Shown piece by piece: positions 1 through 11,079 of a stretch of DNA of 64,000 nucleotides. Every line of letters begins with the position of its first letter. Positions within the stretch are counted from its first letter, which is position 1. The translations under genes were made by a program, and so were the position numbers. The DNA is taken from NCBI RefSeq assembly GCF_052857255.1, contig NC_135505.1:44904520-44968519 (forward strand), read 5' to 3'. The notes beneath the pieces are model-generated. The model was not told the origin of the DNA. It worked only from the letters and a program-made list of their open reading frames with translations, and ran no database searches. Source of the DNA: Amblyomma americanum (lineage: Eukaryota; Arthropoda; Arachnida; Ixodida; Ixodidae).

Positions 1-1280
1 CATCCGACAAATAACTTGTCTGCCCAACTACCCTTCCGCACGCCGCTCTGTTCTGTCTTGAGTTATTTTTAAAAATAGGAGAGCTAAGCACATAATTATA
101 TTGAAGAAAATAATTTACCTACGTTTTCTGAAAAGTTAAACATATTAGCCAAATAAATTCAACATACTGCTTGTCGCTTGACTTTCGATTCCTTCTAGCA
201 CAGGCTAATCCCACTCGCTGACATAGGTGATCATTGCAGAAAAATTTCAGGTGAATTTAGAATTTTATCGGACAGTATCCATGTGTCTGCGATCATGCAG
301 AAGCAGCAGTTTCGAAATGTTCTTGAAATAATATTTACACGAACTTGAATTGGAAGCCGCCCATGATGACGAATAAATATGCATTGGAAATGGAAATGAA
401 TATTTGAAGTGGAGATCTACTTTACGCCAGGTGATCAAATCTGCCTTTGCAGTCCACGACTTTTCACGAACCCTTGCTTGGAGTATTTTTTGGTACCTAG
501 AAAAATAAATATATCATTGTGGGATAAGCTAAGCCGCAGTTCTTGCTTTAAAAGCAAGTATGGAATTAGGATTACATAGAGTTCTGTTTATTTTAAGAGC
601 AAAAAGTTTCCTTAGTATACTCGCCGCATTTCTCTGTGGTGATCGCGTTTGTTCCCACCGGAAAGGACACACAGAAGCCGCTGCCCACATAACATTGAGA
701 GCAGGAGTAAACCTGTTTCACGACTAGCGCAGCTGACTGAGTTTCCGCGAGGTGGGCCTAAAGCGCGAAGTGAAATAACGAAGTGAAGTTGTTTGCGGGA
801 AGATGTAACAGAATCTGTTGATTTAGGAGACAGACCGTTGCTTGAAATCGGTAGAAGACCCCACCCGCACCAGGGCTTACAAGGAGGCAGGCGTTTCCTA
901 AACTTCGAACAAGTTCCTTTTGCAAATGTCTATCGTATAACGTCAGTTTGGCAGGGCTATTTTCCGGCGGTAACAATTACACGGCCATAATTTGAGCACG
1001 CATCTTGGTAATTTCAGTTCAGTTTTATTCCTGTCATGCAACGTGGCTGGAGAGATAGGCTTGACAACGCTCTCGTCTCCCGTAGCCGTTAGACGCGGTG
1101 GCGATATCTTACAGTGAAAAATTGTGCAAAGAAAGAGGGACGCGGATATGAAATACATGCAGTATTGTCAAAATACATTAGAAGTACTCTCTCCATTGGT
1201 GTCCTCTGGGGATGCAAAACCCCATGGGAGTGGCAGCGACTCCCAGGCGACTGAGTGGGCCAGTCGCGCACGTGAGGTCT
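1..1280. other. Unassigned sequence, no gene seen
   Basis: AT-leaning DNA with only short, overlapping open frames on both strands that match nothing I recognise. Near 524-540 it contains a short motif (taagctaagcc) that recurs near 14,447 and 26,868. No RNA gene, splice-bounded exon or repeat boundary could be supported. Confidence 0.5.
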
Positions 1281-1972
1281 GATGCCAGTGCGGAAGCAGG
1301 CCTGGTTTCATAATCAGATTGGACTCACGGAATTGGGCTCGAAAAGTGCTCGAAAATCAAAAGGCCTCTGCACGCGGGGGCGTGCGTGGCTACCGGCTGG
1401 CGCGTCGGTTTCTGGTGACGGAGAGGCCAGGTCCGCGCGGCGGTTTCCAGCAGAAGGGCTCCTTGGGAGCGATGTCATCGGGGAAGCAGCCAGGATGGCT
1501 GACCGTGGGGCCGTGAGGCTAGAGCACGGGACGCCGACGTTCGGGACACCTTAGTACGGCCGATGCGAAAACCGTCGATGTTGTGGAGTAGCGGTGGAGT
1601 AGGCCCGGGTTATCTCACCCTCGGCCAGGTTCTTGGCTTGTGGCCCGGTCAGCCCGGCCCTGGACACTCCCTCCTCAGTAGGTGTGGAGCAAGCTAGGGG
1701 AGGAAATAAGTGCAAGGTTGGTTGGTTGGAAGCACAGGTGGGTCCCCGGGAGTCTAATTCTATTGGCTCGATCCACCACACATACTTCCGGAGTCTGAAA
1801 AACCGCGAAAAACACTTGACGGTTAGTAGCTGGGCAGCGATTCGCAAGTCCGAACCGGACCCCTTAATTTCGTGGAGGAGCCCGAGGCAGCTGCCACGGG
1901 TTAGGATTTCCTGTCTCCGAGTCGGAGCTATTGCGTCGTTGGGTGGTCGGGCATCCCGTGAGTGGAGCCGCA
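1281..1972. other. GC-rich stretch, unassigned
   Basis: This block is noticeably more GC-rich than the flanks and holds opposing open frames of about 130-140 codons (roughly 1551-1976 minus and 1633-2031 plus). Neither gives a recognisable domain and both are proline/arginine/serine-rich, as expected of GC-rich non-coding DNA. It leads directly into the tandem repeat at 1973 and may be the upstream part of the same repeated unit or of a retrotransposon leader. I do not call a gene. Confidence 0.35.
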
Positions 1973-2743
1973 CCATTGGTCGACATCGACGCCCTCCCTG
2001 TCCTGGCCAGACAGGAGTCGAGCAACGATAAAATGAGGGTCAATGTCTCGCTGTCCCCATTCCCATCACATTACCCATAACCCTTCCCTCAGTACTACGT
2101 CCCACCCCCTCCGCTACGTCCCAAGGGAGATCAGGGGAGTCTCCCCCTCTCCCGGCTGTGGGTCACTTAGTGGCATTACCCGCATCATTTTTTTTATTTT
2201 CCCACCTACGGGTGGCAAAAGCACAACAATGCCTTCGGACCTTTTCATTTATATCACATTGGGTTAAGCCTGTTATACTTAGTGGCACAGGCAGGGGCCT
2301 ATTGGTTTACATTCCTTTTCTGGTTGCCCCACCATACTTTTTGTCTCCATTGGTCAACATCGGCGCCCTCCCTGTCCTGGTCAGACAGGAGTCGAGCAAT
2401 GATAAAATGAGGGTCAATGTCTCGCTGTCCCCAGTCCCATCCCATTACCCATAATCCTTCCCTCAGTCCAATTTCCACAACCTACGTCCCACCTCCTCCG
2501 CTACGTCCCAGGGGAGATCAGGGGAGTCTCCCCGGGCCCGCTCCCCGGATGTGCGTCGCTTAGTAGCATTACCCCCGTCATTTTTTTACTTTCCCACCTA
2601 CGGGTGGCAAAAGCACAACATAGCCTTCGGGCCTTTTCATTTATATTACGATTGGGTTAAGCCTGTTATACTTAGAGGCACAGGCAGAGGGGCCTATTGG
2701 TTTACATTCTTTTTCTGGCTTCCCCACCATACTTTTTTGTCTC
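1973..2743 (+). repeat. Two-copy tandem repeat, unit about 375-397 bp
   Basis: Copy 1 runs about 1973-2346 and copy 2 about 2347-2743. Both start with an attggtc/acatcg block and carry the same ordered landmarks: acaggagtcgagcaa, gagggtcaatgtctcgctg, gggagatcaggggagtctcc, ccacctacgggtggcaaaag, gggttaagcctgttatactt. The copies differ by scattered substitutions and small indels, so the duplication is not recent. Each copy holds a polypyrimidine stretch followed by the self-complementary ccacctacgggtgg. It may be a satellite dimer or tandem monomers of a retrotransposon 5' leader; the sequence does not decide. Confidence 0.8.
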
Positions 2744-3008
2744 CGCACAGCTTACACGAATATAAAGAAGCGATTTTTTTAACTCGGCGGGTCTCTTCTT
2801 AAGGGAGTAATTTTTTCATTGTCTTGTAAAAACATATTTTCTGTGCTTTTATATGAAGCGGTTGCAACTGAATAAATCGGTAAATATGTATCTGTTCAGG
2901 TAATATAATAATGCGTACCTTAACGTGTCAGCCTGTCATTTATGTCTGAGCAAGGTATATACCAGTGTTGATGATTAATTATTTTATGGTTTATGGGGTT
3001 TAACATTT

Positions 3009-3216
3009 AAAAGCGGCTCAGGCATTGAGGGGCGCCGTAGTGAAGGTCTTCGGATGTTTCGACCACCGGGGGTTTTTTAACGTGCACTGACATCGCACAG
3101 TTCACGGGCCTATAGAATTTCGCCATCATCAAAATTCAACAGCCACGGTCGGTATCGAACCCTCGTCTTTCCGGTCAGCAGAAGACCGCCATAACCAACG
3201 ACGTACCGTGGCGGCA
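3009..3216 (-). mobile_element. tRNA-derived SINE (tick-type)
   Basis: Read on the minus strand, a tRNA-like head (box A region near 3190-3210, box B gggttcgata near 3155) is followed by a body with the landmarks gatgtcagtgcacgtt, cggtggtcgaaa and cactacggcgcc. The same ordered landmarks recur at 9.3, 10.5, 14.5, 31.6, 43.5, 47.1 and 53.5 kb. Pol III box positions imply an RNA polymerase III promoter in the head. The copy is nearly full length for the head-plus-body part. Confidence 0.75.
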
Positions 3217-3649
3217 TTTCTATTGTCCTCTTGCATTGTGGACAATGTTATTTTTTCGTAAATTATCAAGGTTCCTCACAAATGCAATGTGGCTGGGTAC
3301 CTTAGATTTGCATAGCTGGTCACTCTGTATTGATGAATTACCGTTGCATTCATAACAAGGTATTTTTTTTATTCGAGATGTTTGCCATTAGGCATATTCA
3401 GAAAGGGAGAGAATGTTAGAAGGAAGACTAAATAAGCCGCGCATAAAAAGTGGCAAAAATTCTCGATACAGTGACTGTCAAGAGTCCACTTGCGATAGCC
3501 ATCTTCAACGTCCCATCGCAGGTCTACCTTCCTTAGGAAGCGACGTCTCACGGAGGCTGCAGCCAGGCAAGTCAAGAGCAAGTGTTTTGCGTCACACAGT
3601 TCAGGCGCAGCGCTGCAATGGGGTACTTGTAGTCAATTATAAGCGTTTG
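3217..3649. other. Unassigned spacer
   Basis: No gene or RNA supported. The stretch lies just beyond the 3' end (minus-strand sense) of the decayed LINE that follows and may include its 3' UTR. The short open frames here show no recognisable domain. Confidence 0.4.
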
Positions 3650-4223
3650 TCATGCCACCGATGACACACAGAGCGAGTTGAGTTGAGTTGAGTGGTTGTA
3701 AACTACCGGTGGGATTAGCCTTGCAGTTGCTGCCGGCAATTGCTGCACCGTAGCGACACTTAAATAGAAATCACAGAAACACTGTCCGCGAGTCAGAGCC
3801 GCTCCTGCTAGAATCCGGAGCACGGGTACCTCCTCCTCCCGAGTGACACACTGGAGAGAGGGTACGAACACGGAGGAATTACAGCACTTGTTCGCTGACG
3901 CAGGAATGGATCTGGAGAAAAGGTGGTGGCGGCGGGATGTCTGATGTGTCAAGGTGCATCTTCGTATCCACACGACTATTATACGGGTGGTGAGCATGGC
4001 CGCGAACCCAGTGCGTACGCACAGGACAGGGGTATTTTTTGCAGAGTTGGGGAACGGACTGTGTAATTTGGAATGACCTCAGGACAGCCTTAAGCATCTT
4101 AAGGGCGGCAACGGAGTCAGCGTAAATATGAACAATATCGAAAGTGGATACGAGTGGAAGGGAAGTAATGACGTCGTGTATCGCTTGAAGGTTCAAAGCA
4201 AGGGGGTGCAAATATCCGCACAA
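3650..4223 (-). pseudogene. LINE RNase H domain and C-terminal tail
   Basis: The minus-strand frame 3879-4223 contains ALNLQAIHD, a segment with IYADSVAALKML, and THWVRGHAHHPYNSRVD. This is the layout of the RNase H domain carried by I-group LINEs, which degrades the RNA strand during target-primed reverse transcription: a conserved acidic residue, then the DSxAAL-type Asp, then the VxGHxG-like segment and a final Asp. In the overlapping frame 3650-3997 the tail motif EEEVPVLRILAGAALT follows; comparable motifs lie downstream of RNase H in related elements. A frame change separates the two parts, so the product cannot be made. Confidence 0.72.
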
Positions 4224-4235
4224 TATGTAGCGCGG

Positions 4236-4415
4236 GAGTTAAGATTAGGATGGTAGGGACGGTAAACTGCGGTAACTCCCTGCAATAGAGAGTTATAGCA
4301 TATCGTTACCGTGTTTACGTTACCGTTTACCGTGTTACCGGACGCCGGATTTTCCGGTTAGCGCGGCATACGCCAGAAGACGTTTTAGCGTACCGTCTCT
4401 CCCGTAACAAGTTAC
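4236..4415. repeat. GTTAC-rich MITE-like insertion
   Basis: The ends carry related inverted blocks (gggacggtaaac near 4256; taccgtctctcc near 4400). The interior alternates ggtaac, gttacc and ttaccgt motifs, including a stem formed by ggtaact near 4269 and cgttaccg near 4304. The block lies between coding relics of the LINE, so it probably inserted into it. No protein is encoded. The assignment to a DNA-transposon MITE is an inference from the terminal symmetry. Confidence 0.4.
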
Positions 4416-4552
4416 CATAAGGCTAAAACGAGTGATGATGATGGCAGATGCCTAGCTTTTAATGATAAATAAAATACGGATGCATTGCAATCATTTCTAT
4501 GAAGTGAAATGCTACACTTTATTAATCTTTTTCTCTGCATATAAAGCCGTAC

Positions 4553-4961
4553 CGACTACACTTCAGCTAACAGCGAACTCAGCGGCTTTTCAAATGTGCC
4601 CGTGAAGATAGACACCTTTGCCTGGCCTGGCCAGTAGACAATTTCACTACGTAGACCTCAGTAAGCTTGCATAGACAGCGCACATTGCGTTGCGAGCGCT
4701 GTAAAAAAAGCACAACTATGAAACCTGTTTGCCGTGCCACATCGTGGCTTATTTATTTGTTTGAATGTGAACACTGTGGCGCCATCTAGTGGCAGTGTGT
4801 TAAAGCGCACCATCTGCGGGCCGGAGAAACGTTTTATTTTCTGCAATTACTGATGATTATACCAAGACAATTACCAGTCTTTTTTTCTCAAGGAAAAAAA
4901 ATCATGAAAATATAGAGAAATGTTAAATCGGGCACAAAACTGAAGAGCTGAAGTGTAGTCG
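4553..4961. mobile_element. Candidate 409-bp MITE with 16-bp perfect TIRs
   Basis: Positions 4553-4568 (cgactacacttcagct) and 4946-4961 are exact reverse complements. The enclosed sequence is AT-rich and non-coding and sits within the span of the minus-strand LINE. I could not see an unambiguous target-site duplication, so the boundaries may be a little wider or the pairing fortuitous. Confidence 0.45.
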
Positions 4962-6030
4962 TTGCTCTTTGGCTATGTACACGACATATAGTCATGCTTA
5001 ACTGCTCAAACATCGGCAAATAATCTCAAAAACATGGCCTGGTTGTTACTCAAACCTCAATGTATGAGTGAGAGTTTGCCAATCAAAAGCAAATGCGTTC
5101 ATGAATAGCGAGAAATACCTTCATGTGTGTCTGTGAGTTGAAAATATGACCATGGAAGAAGAATCTGTAAATGATGAAGCTGAAGTGAAATCTTGCATAC
5201 TCTGTTAGCCTCACGCTGGTGAATGATTTCACTTGATGTACTAATTTGAGCGTACACGTGCAGAACGAGTATGGGTGTAATGCGAGGGAGATAAGTTGTG
5301 GGAGGCATAGCCTCCCGGTTGATTGCATCACTGTCCCAGTGTCCCAGTGAAGACAGGTGAGGCGATGAAATTGGGTCTCGTACACTATCCGCAGCTGGAG
5401 GATGGAGCCCACAAACTGACGGGAATTATCAGCACGCGCTCCGCCAGACCGCATAGCTATGCGTCGAATCAGACTGCGAGTGTAGCGCGAGCCGACTTAC
5501 GAGCCGCATTTAGCCACGGGGTCCCAGATGTACGAAGTAGAAGACCTAGAACACGCACACTTTCTACTTGAGGAATTGGAGAATGATCTACCGTGAAGGT
5601 AAAAAGGGCTGCTTTCCGTGAGCCGCACCTGTTTCCAATGCGATGAAACTTGATTTCTTACACGGTAGCGTCCGACCCAAAGGGGGTAGTCGTGATGTTA
5701 AGGCATCCAGCGCTTGCTGGGGCGCTGACTTGCACAGCGTGCATCTGGATGACAGGATCGCAAGGTTATATCGTCGGCGTACGCAAGGACGCGTACAGAA
5801 GGCATTTTCTCTAGGGCTCGGACAAGACGTATAAAAGTTACGTTAAACAATGTGGGGGCAAGGACGGAGCACTGGGGTACACCGCGGCTGTAGGTAAAGT
5901 AACCAAAATGTTTCCCATGGACACGTACACTGAAGGTTCTGTTTGTTAAAAGTGAGTGAATTGAGAGCAGAAACCGATTCGGGAGACAGAGATATTGAAG
6001 GGTGCCAATAATTGCTGAGTGAAGGACTTG

Positions 6031-6444
6031 TCAGATGCCTTTGGTGATGTCAGTAGCGATCACCGTACGAGCAAGATGACTGTAGGGAGAATGGTTGAGT
6101 ACTACCTCCATAAAAAAAAAACGCGAACAACCCGGCCCCAGCACGCTCCGCTGTTTCAATTTCTTTTCACCCCGCTTTGACTTCGGTGATAGCAAAAAGA
6201 GCCTAGACTCGTCCATGATATATTCTAGGATGGCTCTAACGTCTTTTTCGTACCACCAAGGTAAAAGCGCGATGAAAACAAATTCCAACAGCGGGGTGTG
6301 TTGGCGCCGGGTTGTTCGCATTTCTTTCCATTGAGGTAGCACGTCCGCAGCCAAAACAGCCAGCCAGTCTTCCGTTCCAGTTTGAGGGAAAAACCCAGTT
6401 TGAGACTCTAGATAACAATCATTGGATTCCAGCCACCATGACAA
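6031..6444 (-). pseudogene. LINE reverse transcriptase fragment
   Basis: The start of the minus-strand frame, SWWLESNDCYLESQTGFFPQ followed by TGTEDWLAVL, matches the RT segment before motif A in I-group LINEs (compare SWWLEHHCFYHPAQIGF then TEDRLVV in the 57-kb LINE). Further along the minus strand, other frames near 5.4-5.6 kb give a SVRVLGLL-type segment typical of the region after the catalytic loop. The catalytic YADD box itself is not intact. This is a decayed polymerase, not a functional gene. Confidence 0.6.
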
Positions 6445-7653
6445 GCGAGCTGCTAGAATGTGTTCACATAGCTTGCAGATAATAGGCGTAAGAGAAATAG
6501 GGCGGAGGAGGAGGAGGAAGAGGAGGAAACCTCAGGGAGATAAACTGGAAGAATAATAGGTTTGCTACCCTACACGGAATGGAAGAGGTGCGGGGATAAA
6601 AAACGAACGAGAAAATAGTCAATACGAAAATTCAGCGTTCCCAGAAATCACAGCATATCGTGTAAGCCAAAAGTTCGTAAGGAGCGGAGCAGTGCCTTGG
6701 ATGCCTTTACCGCCGACGATCGCAGCGGCCAGTGGCCAAGAACCTTCATTTCTGTCAGTGGGCGTGGATCTAGACGCTCCAGCGCACGGCAGAGCGACTG
6801 CCTTCGGCGCTATAGGCAGGACAGTCACAAAGAATATGGGGAAGAGTCTCGCCATACCCGCAGATGTCACATGCGGGGCTATAGGCTTTTCCGATTAAGA
6901 ACGAGTAATGGCTGATGAAAGCAACGCCAAACGACAGGCGACACAGCAAAGTTTATTCACTTCGTGGTAGGCCGGATGAAAGCCGGAGCATCATTTCTGG
7001 GTCCAAGGATTTTAAACGTGAATTGGAGAATTGGCCGGAATTCCACGCGGCAAGCGTGATGTCCCGTGCTAGAGAGCGAAGCCTCCCCGCTGCGTCTGAT
7101 CTCTAAAAGGCGATCGACACAAAATCGCCTTCGTGGAGAGCAGTTCGGGCGACCTCATCCGCACGGTGACTGCCTACTATGCCGCTGTGCCCCGGTAGCC
7201 GTTGTAGATAATGTCGTGCCCTTTATTTATGGCACAGTGATGTAGTTGTCGGATTCCCGTGACAAGTTCTTCATGCACTCCACGGCGATGAGTCGACTTG
7301 ATTTGGGTATTGGTACAACAATAGAATGCTTCCACTCTGCAGTAGTAGTTGCACAATGGCACTCCTCATTGAACGTATAAAGGAGGGACTATAAAGCACG
7401 TCCTTCCAAACTGTGAAACAACGAGTTAGGTACGCTGCCGTGTCCGAGAGCAGTGGTTGTTTTAAAGCGGATCTACGGAGGTCAGCAATTCTGCCACGGT
7501 AAATCAACAGTAACCTCTTCAGAGGGCTCAGAAATCGATAATATGGGAGAAGGGATAGGAACGCAGTCATGATGTGGGAAAAAACTGACAGGTTGCCTGT
7601 TGTGTGATTGAAGTTTCACCGCATTCAGAGTCAAGCGAATGCTTTCGGTATAA

Positions 7654-7893
7654 TCAGCTACTTGAAAACAGCCTTCCATGCCATGAAATACCCATCAAAG
7701 ATGTCGGGTTACCCTGCGTACAGGAGAAGCGGGCACACCATGCAGCCCAACGTTGTCTGCTGAGTAGCTTTGAGTACCGCCGCGCACATGCAGTAGACCG
7801 ATGAAGAGCAGGAAGAGCTGAAGGGTCATCGAGATTACGAGAAGCATAATGATTCGCCTGCCGAAGAAGGAACCAGAGGTTAATAATGTGCAT
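7654..7893 (-). pseudogene. LINE ORF2 linker between endonuclease and RT
   Basis: The motif RRYSKLLSRQRWAAWCARF is a close counterpart of RRYERDLSRRQWHAWCEQF in the 54-59.85 kb LINE, where it lies between the endonuclease and the RT. That position fits here too: the endonuclease end is upstream (8002-8262, minus) and RT pieces are downstream. The frame breaks soon after. Confidence 0.6.
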
Positions 7894-8001
7894 GTCCGCG
7901 TTCGGATCATCCTCATTTACTCTAGGGGAGAATGTCGGTGTGTCGATAAAACAGCCGAGAGTGTAGACAAAAGAGTAGAAGGGTTCAATGCAGAGAACCG
8001 A

Positions 8002-8262
8002 TTATCTGCGCGTGCCGAATCCCATGTCCGTAAAGCGCACTATGCGGCGTATTTTCCAGAGAGGCGATGGTGTGACAGAGATTAAGAAAGGGCTGGGATC
8101 CCTACCCCAAATATCTGGTTCAGCAGTCCAACAATGGTTACCGGGAACTAACCACCAAGACAAGTCTTGCGAATACGGACGACCCCGTGGGCGCGTTGAA
8201 GTTTTCGGTTGATTTAGTAGTTGAAATGAATTGATCTCAAAAGGTGCCATGAAAGCGAGCAT
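8002..8262 (-). pseudogene. LINE APE-type endonuclease, C-terminal part
   Basis: The frame contains SQDLSWWLVPGNHCW and PDIWGRDPSPFLISVTP. These correspond to the end of the exonuclease-endonuclease-phosphatase fold in related LINEs, where PDLTWW and a W-GSDHHPI motif are expected; the 56.2-kb LINE has PDCWGSDHHPI. Here the SDHxP triad has decayed to GRDPSP, so the catalytic His is lost. The N-terminal half of the endonuclease was not recognised above 8.26 kb, although a further short minus-strand frame runs to 8480. Confidence 0.6.
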
Positions 8263-8480
8263 CTCAGGAGGAATCCAGAGGGTAGCCCCTTGAAGTGTGA
8301 GTGCCGTTGAAGTTTCCCATAACTAATATAGGGTTGCCCAAGTAGTGATTGCGGACGAAACGAATCTATCCTAGTTTGAGAGATGCGGTTCCCAGACGGC
8401 CATAGAAAGATAGAAGTATCAGTGGTGTATGTGCAGGTTATACGAGAAGGCCAACGACCTCTTGGCGAATGTTGCACCAC

Positions 8481-9274
8481 CCTGAAAGATTGATCGGTGC
8501 ATGGGGAACAGAACTATGAACATAGATAGCAAGATTTACAAGGATAGAGGGAGGAATGAATTCGACGGCGATCAGGGATGGAACGACTATGGTACGCGCT
8601 GAACCGGAGAGGAAAGGAAGGGAATTGTGCTCTTGAAGAAGGCCCAGACCTTGAGTTTGCCGTCGTGCAGGTGTATGTTCACTTCAGTGACTTGCCGAGG
8701 CTTAGCTAACAATGTATTTCTAAAATAATAACCATGTATGGGTTGAATATGAAACACCTACTATTGCTCTTAGTGGAATTCTTTGCGATATCTAAGCCTT
8801 CTGAATCTTAGTTGTCGTCGTTGCTTTCCAGATAAGATAAAAATACTTTACGTCAGACTCACACAGAGCATGGTTGATCAAGAGTTTTGTTTTTGTTGCT
8901 AACGTCCACTTTAACCTCCAGAGTATGCAGACAACGCGAAATAGTTTACCTTGCAATTGCTCGATACGATCATCTTATAGCACAATTTAAGGCGAAGTAG
9001 CTTTAAAACATTACTTATTTGAATTATATTACCTCCTAATACTGAATATGTATGTGCATCGGATTTCACAACGTTCGCTTTAAAACATATTTCCTTGGTT
9101 TCTATAAGAATGTTTTGGATTGAATTTTGTGAGCAACCTTTTTTTCAGACCACGAGTTTCCCAGAAATCGGTTGGCCCTGCTATCTATGTCGACAATCTT
9201 GGTGCCTGACAGAAATAGAAATGTGGCGTCATTGGCTTTTAGCCAAGAAAATAGCTAACTATTTGTCTGACACC
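8481..9274. other. Unassigned, AT-rich
   Basis: No feature could be supported. The interval may hold the 5' remains of the neighbouring decayed LINE, but no protein similarity is visible in any frame. Confidence 0.4.
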
Positions 9275-9525
9275 TCGGTGAACCGCGCCGTAAGGAAAGG
9301 GAAGATGGTGCGAGTGGAAAAAACAAAAAGAGGGGCCGTAGTAGAGGGTTCCAGAATAATTTCGACCACCGGGGGATCTTTACGTACGCTGACAACGCAC
9401 TACTGCACACGGGCGCATTTTTGCGTTTCGCCGACATGGAAATGCGGCCGCCGCGGCCGGGTTCGAACCCGGGAACTCCATCATAGTAGCCGAACGCGCT
9501 AAACACTGACCCACTTTGCATATTT
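9275..9525 (-). mobile_element. tRNA-derived SINE with intact head
   Basis: On the minus strand the head (about 9525 down to 9445) contains tttagcgcgttcggct and a perfect box B, gggttcgaaccc, followed by the ccgcggcggccgc junction. The body carries the family landmarks down to gcgccgtaag-type sequence near 9281. This is the best preserved tRNA head of the family in the window. Its variable spacing and lack of a clean anticodon stem argue for a SINE rather than a functional tRNA. Confidence 0.78.
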
Positions 9526-10537
9526 AGTTTTTCGAACTAAATACGTTTTCACATATATTGAGTATCAGAGCACCAAGAATACATCTTTAAGGAGCACCGT
9601 ACTTTATTTTTGTTAGCATGCAGCGATTTTTATCAACGGAAACATCATCATGCACGTTAGTTGAATTGCCATCACGATAAATTCAGAACAGTGCCCAGCC
9701 AGTGCTGCTAAGTGTAGCGACCTAGGTTGTATCAAAGGGAGGTCACTCGTTCGTTCTTTTGCTTTTTTACGTCACAGATGATTTCAACGCTTCATTTTTT
9801 TAATACAAATAGCTATCCGTCGCCTGATTGCAGCTAAGGGTATTAAAAGCGCTTGCGCATAATCCGTGGTAATGAACAGTTTAGGGTTAGCGCGTTGTCT
9901 CGAACACAGCAATTAGAAATTCACACAAGTGCCTTGTGAATAAAGCTTTCAGACAGCTTGGAGAAACATGCATATTGCTAAAGTGATTTTTTATATTTTA
10001 TGTTATTTACAATTATTTTCTTTTTCCTTCATGATAGCCCTTTCGGTAGATGACTTGATCCTAAATATAAACTGTTTAGTTGTTATCACGTAATATTTGT
10101 TGAGAAAACAAAAAGCCGTGAGCGCCAAATTTTTTCTTGAGGCTTTGAAAAAACATGGTGTAGAGACACTCGTCTATAGGTGCTGAGGTGCTTACAGGAC
10201 TACTACTTTCACTCGGTCCGTATCTGAGGATAAAATGCCTGCATTTAGAGATAAAGCATAGATGTAAGCTAACATTTGGCAAATAGCATCCTAGACGTAC
10301 TATTAGGAACTGAACTGATTGACCCTCTCACCTAGTTCCGAACCCTCTCAGAATGCATGCCGGCGCCACCAGACGATACGCTTCTCGTGTCGGGGGCGAA
10401 AGCACTGGAAACCGTGAGAGCATGCATCGTCATGCGGCTTACGCATGAAGTGCGACACGGTGCGGAACTTGGAGATTGGAGTCAGTTATGTTTTGTGAGC
10501 GATAGTACATACCAAGTTTCATCTTCAATCCAAAAGT
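9526..10537. other. Unassigned, AT-rich
   Basis: No coding, RNA or repeat feature supported; only short open frames without recognisable domains. Confidence 0.45.
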
Positions 10538-10660
10538 AGCGGCCTCGGTAGCTCTGTGGTTGTGGTGTGTCTGTGATGTCAGTGCGCGTTAAACAACCCC
10601 AGGTGGTGTAAATTAACCAGAACCCTCCACTACGCCGTTCCTCATAACCAGAGTCGGGAC
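10538..10660 (+). mobile_element. Internally deleted SINE
   Basis: Begins gcggcctcggtagctctgtgg (a degraded box A) and passes directly into gatgtcagtgcgcgtt, ccaggtggtg and cactacgccg, the body landmarks of the SINE family. The box B segment and junction present in other copies are missing, so the promoter is broken. Confidence 0.65.
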
Positions 10661-11079
10661 ATCGTTTCTTTTTGCCCAGTTATGACAACCCTCGAACCTG
10701 GATCACTAGACCGCAATGGAATTCTACTGAAGTGAAATGTCAGTGTTCTCATAATCATACAATGCCATACCTTATCGACACCGATGGTGATAAATATTAT
10801 ACCTCTACATCATTGCGTGTTGTATTTATTTGCATCTGTTTTTTTCCTTCTGTGAAGTCGGATAAGAAACAATATTTTTAAATAGGCTTTTATGCACAGG
10901 CGCATGTCTGGTGCTATTCTGCCATTACTTCTGCCTGATGCAGTCAATATGCATCGGGCATTCTCGAATTCCATGGCCGTCTCAGTTTTGGTGATAATTT
11001 ACCTCAGGTGAAAGGGGCGATAGCAGCTACTAGACGATCGCAATACGTCAAAGACATTACATTTGAGAGGGGGGGGGGA
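10661..11079. other. Unassigned spacer ending in a G10 tract
   Basis: No gene supported. A run of ten G (11,069-11,078) sits immediately before the RTE-type fragment and may mark its truncation junction. Confidence 0.4.

Larger units (their letters stand above)
3650..8480 (-). mobile_element. Degraded I-group non-LTR retrotransposon (LINE)
   Basis: Four coding relics occur in the correct order on the minus strand: the end of an APE-type endonuclease (8002-8262), a linker region (7654-7893), reverse transcriptase pieces (about 5.3-6.9 kb) and RNase H plus C-terminal tail (3650-4223). The same domain order and similar short motifs occur in the LINE at 54-59.85 kb: RRYSKLLSRQRWAAWC here against RRYERDLSRRQWHAWC there, and EEEVPVLRILAGAALT against AEEVALRRIRVGVALT. 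Frameshifts and stops between every segment show that this copy is old and dead. Two MITE-like blocks, at 4.24-4.41 and 4.55-4.96 kb, interrupt it. The 5' end (ORF1) was not found. Confidence 0.75.

Noticed and set aside
1633..2031. 132-codon plus-strand frame as a gene
   Set aside because: It overlaps an opposing frame of equal length in GC-rich DNA and runs into the tandem repeat; no domain.
9440..9525. Possible functional tRNA gene (minus)
   Set aside because: Box B is perfect but the sequence continues into the common SINE body and the anticodon arm does not pair well.
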